A stretch of 26,242 nt of DNA, taken from the NCBI GenBank assembly GCA_024278565.1, contig JAJRSY010000322.1, forward strand, positions 1 to 26,242, given 5' to 3'. The stretch comes from Bacteroidota bacterium (GTDB lineage Bacteria > Bacteroidota > Bacteroidia > Flavobacteriales > Flavobacteriaceae). Position 1 is the stretch's first letter. Each line of letters starts with the position of its first letter. The notes below the pieces were generated by a model. The model made no database searches. It had not been told where the DNA came from and worked only from the letters and a program-made list of their open reading frames with translations. The translations under genes and the position numbers were made by a program. Positions 22,599 to 26,242 of the stretch are shown piece after piece.

Positions 22599-24354
22599 TG
22601 TACAGGCCAAGGTATTTTTCTTTGATGATCTTTCTGCGCAATTTCATGGTGGGTGTTAAGTGGCCTTCATTAATGCCCCATACATCAGGGGTGAGGCGAA
22701 ACTGTTTTACTTTTTCCCATTTGGCGAAATTCTCGTTGGCCGTATCCACCTCTTCTTGGTATTTTGCCAATACTTTTTCATTTTGAACGATGTCGGCATT
22801 TTCGCCCAGAACAATATTGTTCTTTTTGGCCCAATCGAACAAAAATTCAAAATCTGGTTGAATCAGTGCAGCTGGCATTTTTTCACCTTCCCCAACAACC
22901 ATGATCTGTTCTATGAAGCGTGATTGTTTGAACCTGTTCTCTAAAATTTGGGGGGCAACGTATTTGCCTCCCGAGGTCTTGAACATTTCTTTTTTGCGGT
23001 CTGTTATCCTTAAAAAACCATCTGCATCGATCTCGCCTATATCACCTGTATGAAAGTACCCGTTTTTAAGTGCCTCTGCACTTTTTTCCGGTTCTTTGTA
23101 ATAGCCCAACATTATATTGGGACCTTTGCAGAGAATTTCACCGTCATCCGCTATCTTCACCTCTACCCCATCTAAAAGCTTTCCTACCGTACCTATTTTA
23201 AAACCTCTGTTGCGCATATCGTTGACAGAAATGACCGGTGAGGTCTCTGTAAGGCCGTAGCCTTCCATGACATGTATTTCCGCGGCATTGAAGATGCGCG
23301 CCAATCTATGCTGTAGTGCTGCGGCCCCACTTGATATGTGCGAGAGGTTGCCCCCTAGGCCGGCTTTCCACTTGCTGAAGATAAGTTTGCGGGCCAAGGC
23401 CAATTTTTGTTCGTACCACCACCCGTTTTGTCCGTAGGGTTCGTATTTGAGTCCAATATCCACGGCCCAAAAGAACAGTTTCTTTTTGATTCCGGTAAGT
23501 TCTGAGCCCTTGGTTATTATTTTGTCATATACCTTTTCCAACAGGCGGGGCACGGTTGTCATGACATGTGGTTTCACCTCCTTTAAATTATCACCTATTT
23601 TTTCCATTGATTCCGCAAAATAAATGGTAACGCCAAGATATTGGTACAGGTACATCATCATACGTTCGTAGATATGGCAAACGGGCAAAAAGCTAAGTGA
23701 CCTGGTCTCGCCATCGGCATTGGTGGCAAAACGTTTTGAACTTGCGATTGCGTTGCTCACCACATTGGTATGTGACAACATCACCCCTTTTGGCCTGCCT
23801 GTAGTGCCAGAAGTGTATATCAAAGTTGCAAGATCATCGGGTTTCACCTGGTCTTTGAGCTTTTCCACCTCATTTTGATTGCTGGTGTCGGCACCAAGTT
23901 CAAGCACTTCCTGCCAGTTTTTGCAATTTGGTATAGTGTCAAAAGAATACACTTCCTTTAGTAGGGGTACATTGTTTTTTATGGCATTGACCTTTTCAAG
24001 TACCTCACTGCACGAAACAAAGCAATATGTTGCTTCTGAATGTTTTAGAACATATTCATAATCATCTTGCGATATTGTGGGGTAAATTGGTACGTTCTGG
24101 GCACCCAATTGTAGAATGCCAATATCCATAATGTTCCATTCGGTTCGGCTTGACATCGAAATCACCGCAATTTTATCATTGGGTTTGATCCCGAGGCGTA
24201 ACAGTCCACGACTGATGGCATTGGTCTTGTCAATGTATTCTTGGGTCGAGGTCGCCACCCATTTACCATCATATTTTGTTACAAACGCTTTTTTGAGATT
24301 GAATTTTTCCAATTGGTAATACGGAAAATCGAAAAGACGGGTTATGTTTTGCAT
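22579..24354 (-). CDS. Long-chain acyl-CoA synthetase (AMP-forming)
   Basis: A 591-residue ANL-superfamily ligase that activates fatty acids to acyl-CoA with ATP, feeding the beta-oxidation operon downstream. The AMP-binding motif is LIYTSGTTGRPKG (178-190). Others are VMEGYGLTETSPVIS, YFHTGDIGEIDADGFLRITD and RKKEMFKTSGGKYVAP, with a C-terminal catalytic lysine region ending TPTMKLRRKIIKEKY. This is the length and order of eukaryote-like bacterial FadD/FAA proteins. It lies on the same strand as the fad operon but about 630 bases upstream of the MarR gene, with an inverted-repeat element between, so it is probably a separate transcript. Confidence 0.92.
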   Translation of the reverse strand: MQNITRLFDFPYYQLEKFNLKKAFVTKYDGKWVATSTQEYIDKTNAISRGLLRLGIKPNDKIAVISMSSRTEWNIMDIGILQLGAQNVPIYPTISQDDYEYVLKHSEATYCFVSCSEVLEKVNAIKNNVPLLKEVYSFDTIPNCKNWQEVLELGADTSNQNEVEKLKDQVKPDDLATLIYTSGTTGRPKGVMLSHTNVVSNAIASSKRFATNADGETRSLSFLPVCHIYERMMMYLYQYLGVTIYFAESMEKIGDNLKEVKPHVMTTVPRLLEKVYDKIITKGSELTGIKKKLFFWAVDIGLKYEPYGQNGWWYEQKLALARKLIFSKWKAGLGGNLSHISSGAAALQHRLARIFNAAEIHVMEGYGLTETSPVISVNDMRNRGFKIGTVGKLLDGVEVKIADDGEILCKGPNIMLGYYKEPEKSAEALKNGYFHTGDIGEIDADGFLRITDRKKEMFKTSGGKYVAPQILENRFKQSRFIEQIMVVGEGEKMPAALIQPDFEFLFDWAKKNNIVLGENADIVQNEKVLAKYQEEVDTANENFAKWEKVKQFRLTPDVWGINEGHLTPTMKLRRKIIKEKYLGLYNDIYQH

Positions 24355-24565
24355 ACTAAGTTTCTGTTAGGTTATTGCAAAATAGGAAAAGGGATCGGTA
24401 TATTAAAATGGAATCGGTAATTAGAACGCTTAATCGTTGTTGTGTAGATCATATATTAGGTTGTTGCGTAGGGGTTCTTGAATTTGCTCTTTTATTATTT
24501 ATTGCGTTGGTTTTTTAGCGTTTGCAAAAAATAAATGTGCTTGAACCTTGCGTTGGCAATTCCGA

Positions 24566-25744
24566 TTATATTAAACTATAACTTTCACTTGGTGGAAAAA
24601 GAAGTTCAATTCCTTTCGGTTTAATTTTAAATAACGGTCCTTTTTCCACAACCTTACCTTTCGAGTTTCGCTTTATCAAATGGTCAAGCGTAATAATCCC
24701 TTGGTCAATTAGTAAATCGAATTGAGAAGTTATTGGTTTTTTCGTGTGCTCAACTAATTTATATTGAAAATGTTCTCGGTCATTTATTCTCGTACTTTCG
24801 GCTTCAACCCAAAATGTTTCTTTGTGTTTTTCTCTTAATCGATTGTGAAGTTTGTCCAAAGTCCAGGCAACAAAATCTTCAATCTCTGGCTTATCAGAAT
24901 TTTCAATCAATTGTTTTATGTCATTATCAATTTTAAGATTTAGGCCTTGTGAATTTCTTGTAATTGCAGAAACTGTGCAATACAACTTAAAATCCTCTTC
25001 ACGTTCGTATCCAAAATTATTCAGAATTTCTGCGGAACTTTTAAACTTGCTTAAACTCCAATCAGGAACTTGAGCAAATAGATTTTTTCTATTAGTTCGA
25101 CTTTTTCTAAATGATTTTAACTCAATTCCTTTGTAATCAGGTTTTTTAGAAGAATTTATATCAATTCCAAGTGCAGTTTCTAGTGTTCGTCCAACAGAAG
25201 TATCTGCATCAACCATTGATGGTATTGGTCCAGCACTCGCTATTTTTCTTAACATTCCTAAAAGTTCAAATGCTACTTCACTTTCTGTATTATTAATCTC
25301 TTTGATTAAATCTTGTAATGGATTTTGAATTGAAGAGTTTATTAAAGATTCAATGTCTAATTGGGTAAGATTGAAAACCTGAAAACTATCATCAAAATAT
25401 GCGATTGCAATTATGTCGTTTGCATTTGCAATTTTTGTCATTTTGTAAAACCAAATTCTTGGGTCTCCGTTTTTAGTAACTGGACGATACAAAGATGCTT
25501 GTGATTTAATTGTTTTAAATCCAGTATGAATTATAGTTGGGATTAAAATCTTGTAATTCGGACCTTGTGCTTGTTGCTCATAATCGTGAATGTTTTCACT
25601 TTTCAAAAAACTCCTAACCGAACCTGTTGCATCCATTATGGATTTTTTAAGTCCAGTTTCAGTTGGTTCAATTAATGTGAGAGAAACTTGGTTTTTCGTT
25701 AGTAGTTTTATCTTATTTTGTTCTGCCTCTGTAAGTTTTCTCAC
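24566..25744 (-). CDS. MvaI/BcnI-family type II restriction endonuclease
   Basis: A 392-residue enzyme predicted to cut unmethylated DNA at a short palindromic site. The core KPDYKGIELKSFRKSRTNRK holds the PD...ExK nuclease residues Asp203, Glu208 and Lys210, preceded by the conserved GPIPSMVDADTSVGRTLETA. This layout is that of the MvaI/BcnI group, whose studied members cut CCWGG or CCSGG; the actual site cannot be read here. The start is GTG at 25744, overlapping the methyltransferase stop as GTGA, so translation is coupled. The base composition is much more AT-rich than the fad genes, as expected for an acquired system. Confidence 0.82.
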   Translation of the reverse strand: MRKLTEAEQNKIKLLTKNQVSLTLIEPTETGLKKSIMDATGSVRSFLKSENIHDYEQQAQGPNYKILIPTIIHTGFKTIKSQASLYRPVTKNGDPRIWFYKMTKIANANDIIAIAYFDDSFQVFNLTQLDIESLINSSIQNPLQDLIKEINNTESEVAFELLGMLRKIASAGPIPSMVDADTSVGRTLETALGIDINSSKKPDYKGIELKSFRKSRTNRKNLFAQVPDWSLSKFKSSAEILNNFGYEREEDFKLYCTVSAITRNSQGLNLKIDNDIKQLIENSDKPEIEDFVAWTLDKLHNRLREKHKETFWVEAESTRINDREHFQYKLVEHTKKPITSQFDLLIDQGIITLDHLIKRNSKGKVVEKGPLFKIKPKGIELLFPPSESYSLI

Positions 25745-26242
25745 TTGATGTTTTTTAAAATTTCACTTGCTACTGCTCTTGCCAACAAAGGTGGTATAGC
25801 ATTTCCTACTAGTGTATATTGTGGCACTTCAGTTTTTCTGTTATTACCTCCAGTTGAACGTTTTCCTTGAAAAACAAAAGAGTCATCAAATGATTGCAAA
25901 CGTGCCATTTCCCTTACTGTTAATGCTCTAGGTGAGTTGTAATGGATGTAATCATCTGCAATAGTCATTATTGTAGAACTTTGCTCATCTGGTTTTAAAA
26001 CATTATAGTTTCGTTTATTTGTTGAAAGACCTAATTTCACTAATTCAGGTTGTGCTTTTTTATAATTACCTTTTTTTAAAATAACATCAAGGCGTTTAAT
26101 TACTATTTCATTTTGTTTGCTTGTTTTATGATTGTTTAGAGAGTCAAAATACTTTTCTCCACTTTCAAGTCCTGCTGAATTTTTCACATAGAAAGGTTTC
26201 GTTTGTGGTTTGAAACGCTCAATTAATCTTCCTTTCTTTGAC
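25741..26242 (-). CDS. DNA cytosine-5 methyltransferase, C-terminal part
   Basis: The last 166 residues of a C5 methyltransferase, open through the right edge of the window in the same frame (SKKGRLIERFKPQTKPFYVK precedes NSAGLESGEKYF). Motif IX is present as PRALTVREMARLQSFDDSFV and motif X as YTLVGNAIPPLLARAVASEI. The catalytic Pro-Cys loop and the SAM-binding motifs lie outside the window. A GTG at 26187 is not a credible start, since homologous sequence continues upstream of it. It protects host sites from the partner nuclease, whose start codon overlaps its stop. Confidence 0.9.
   Translation of the reverse strand, partial: SKKGRLIERFKPQTKPFYVKNSAGLESGEKYFDSLNNHKTSKQNEIVIKRLDVILKKGNYKKAQPELVKLGLSTNKRNYNVLKPDEQSSTIMTIADDYIHYNSPRALTVREMARLQSFDDSFVFQGKRSTGGNNRKTEVPQYTLVGNAIPPLLARAVASEILKNIK

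Noticed and set aside
24355..24565. Gap between the acyl-CoA synthetase and restriction genes as an attachment site
   Set aside because: It shows GTTG-rich sequence typical of flavobacterial intergenic DNA but no repeat pair or integrase in the window to support a specific site.

Overview
The window looks like a chromosome segment from a marine-type Flavobacteriaceae (Bacteroidota). Signs are a TonB-dependent receptor with an N-terminal carboxypeptidase-like domain, TAnnTTTG-type promoter boxes, a MarR-controlled beta-oxidation operon of flavobacterial layout, an OtsAB fusion next to a GH15 enzyme, and few Shine-Dalgarno sequences. No rRNA, tRNA or CRISPR was seen.

Layout. (1) 1-600: a truncated, secreted M28-type peptidase and a short unassigned edge. 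(2) 710-4822: a trehalose-6-phosphate synthase/phosphatase fusion, divergent from a GH15 glucoamylase/trehalase-like gene. (3) about 4874-13853: a clearly more AT-rich island holding what reads as a complete sucrose-use cassette. It contains a TonB-dependent receptor, a GPH/SUC-type permease, a GH100-like invertase, a PfkB fructokinase and a LacI regulator, with twin LacI-type operators upstream of the receptor. The LacI gene is separated from the operators by a decayed IS30-family transposase. (4) 13901-15334: a group II PLP-dependent decarboxylase. (5) 15437-21952: a fatty-acid beta-oxidation operon on the minus strand (MarR regulator, FadB-type fusion, four-helix-bundle gene, thiolase, VLCAD-type acyl-CoA dehydrogenase), closed by a clear intrinsic terminator. 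(6) 22010-22578: a gene-poor stretch with an inverted-repeat-bounded element holding a 22-bp tandem repeat. (7) 22579-24354: a long-chain acyl-CoA synthetase. (8) 24566-26242: a second AT-rich segment with an MvaI/BcnI-type restriction enzyme and the C-terminal part of its cytosine-5 methyltransferase, which runs off the right edge.

How the genes work together. The sucrose cassette would take sucrose through the outer membrane by the receptor and through the inner membrane by the permease, cleave it in the cytoplasm, and phosphorylate the released fructose, all under LacI control. The fad genes and the acyl-CoA synthetase together make a fatty-acid degradation unit, probably under the MarR protein, which has a near-perfect palindrome at its own promoter.

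The most informative structural observation is that the sucrose island is bracketed by broken second copies of both neighbours. A 3' fragment of a decarboxylase follows the intact GH15 gene, and a frameshifted 3' fragment of GH15 precedes the intact decarboxylase. This is the footprint expected if the island entered by recombination at the GH15/decarboxylase junction. Other unusual items are a palindromic repeat inserted in frame in fadB (a relative sits in the IS30 relic), a four-helix-bundle gene set between inverted arms inside the fad operon, a GH15 enzyme that seems to lack the usual general-base motif, and an EF-hand-like loop in the receptor barrel.
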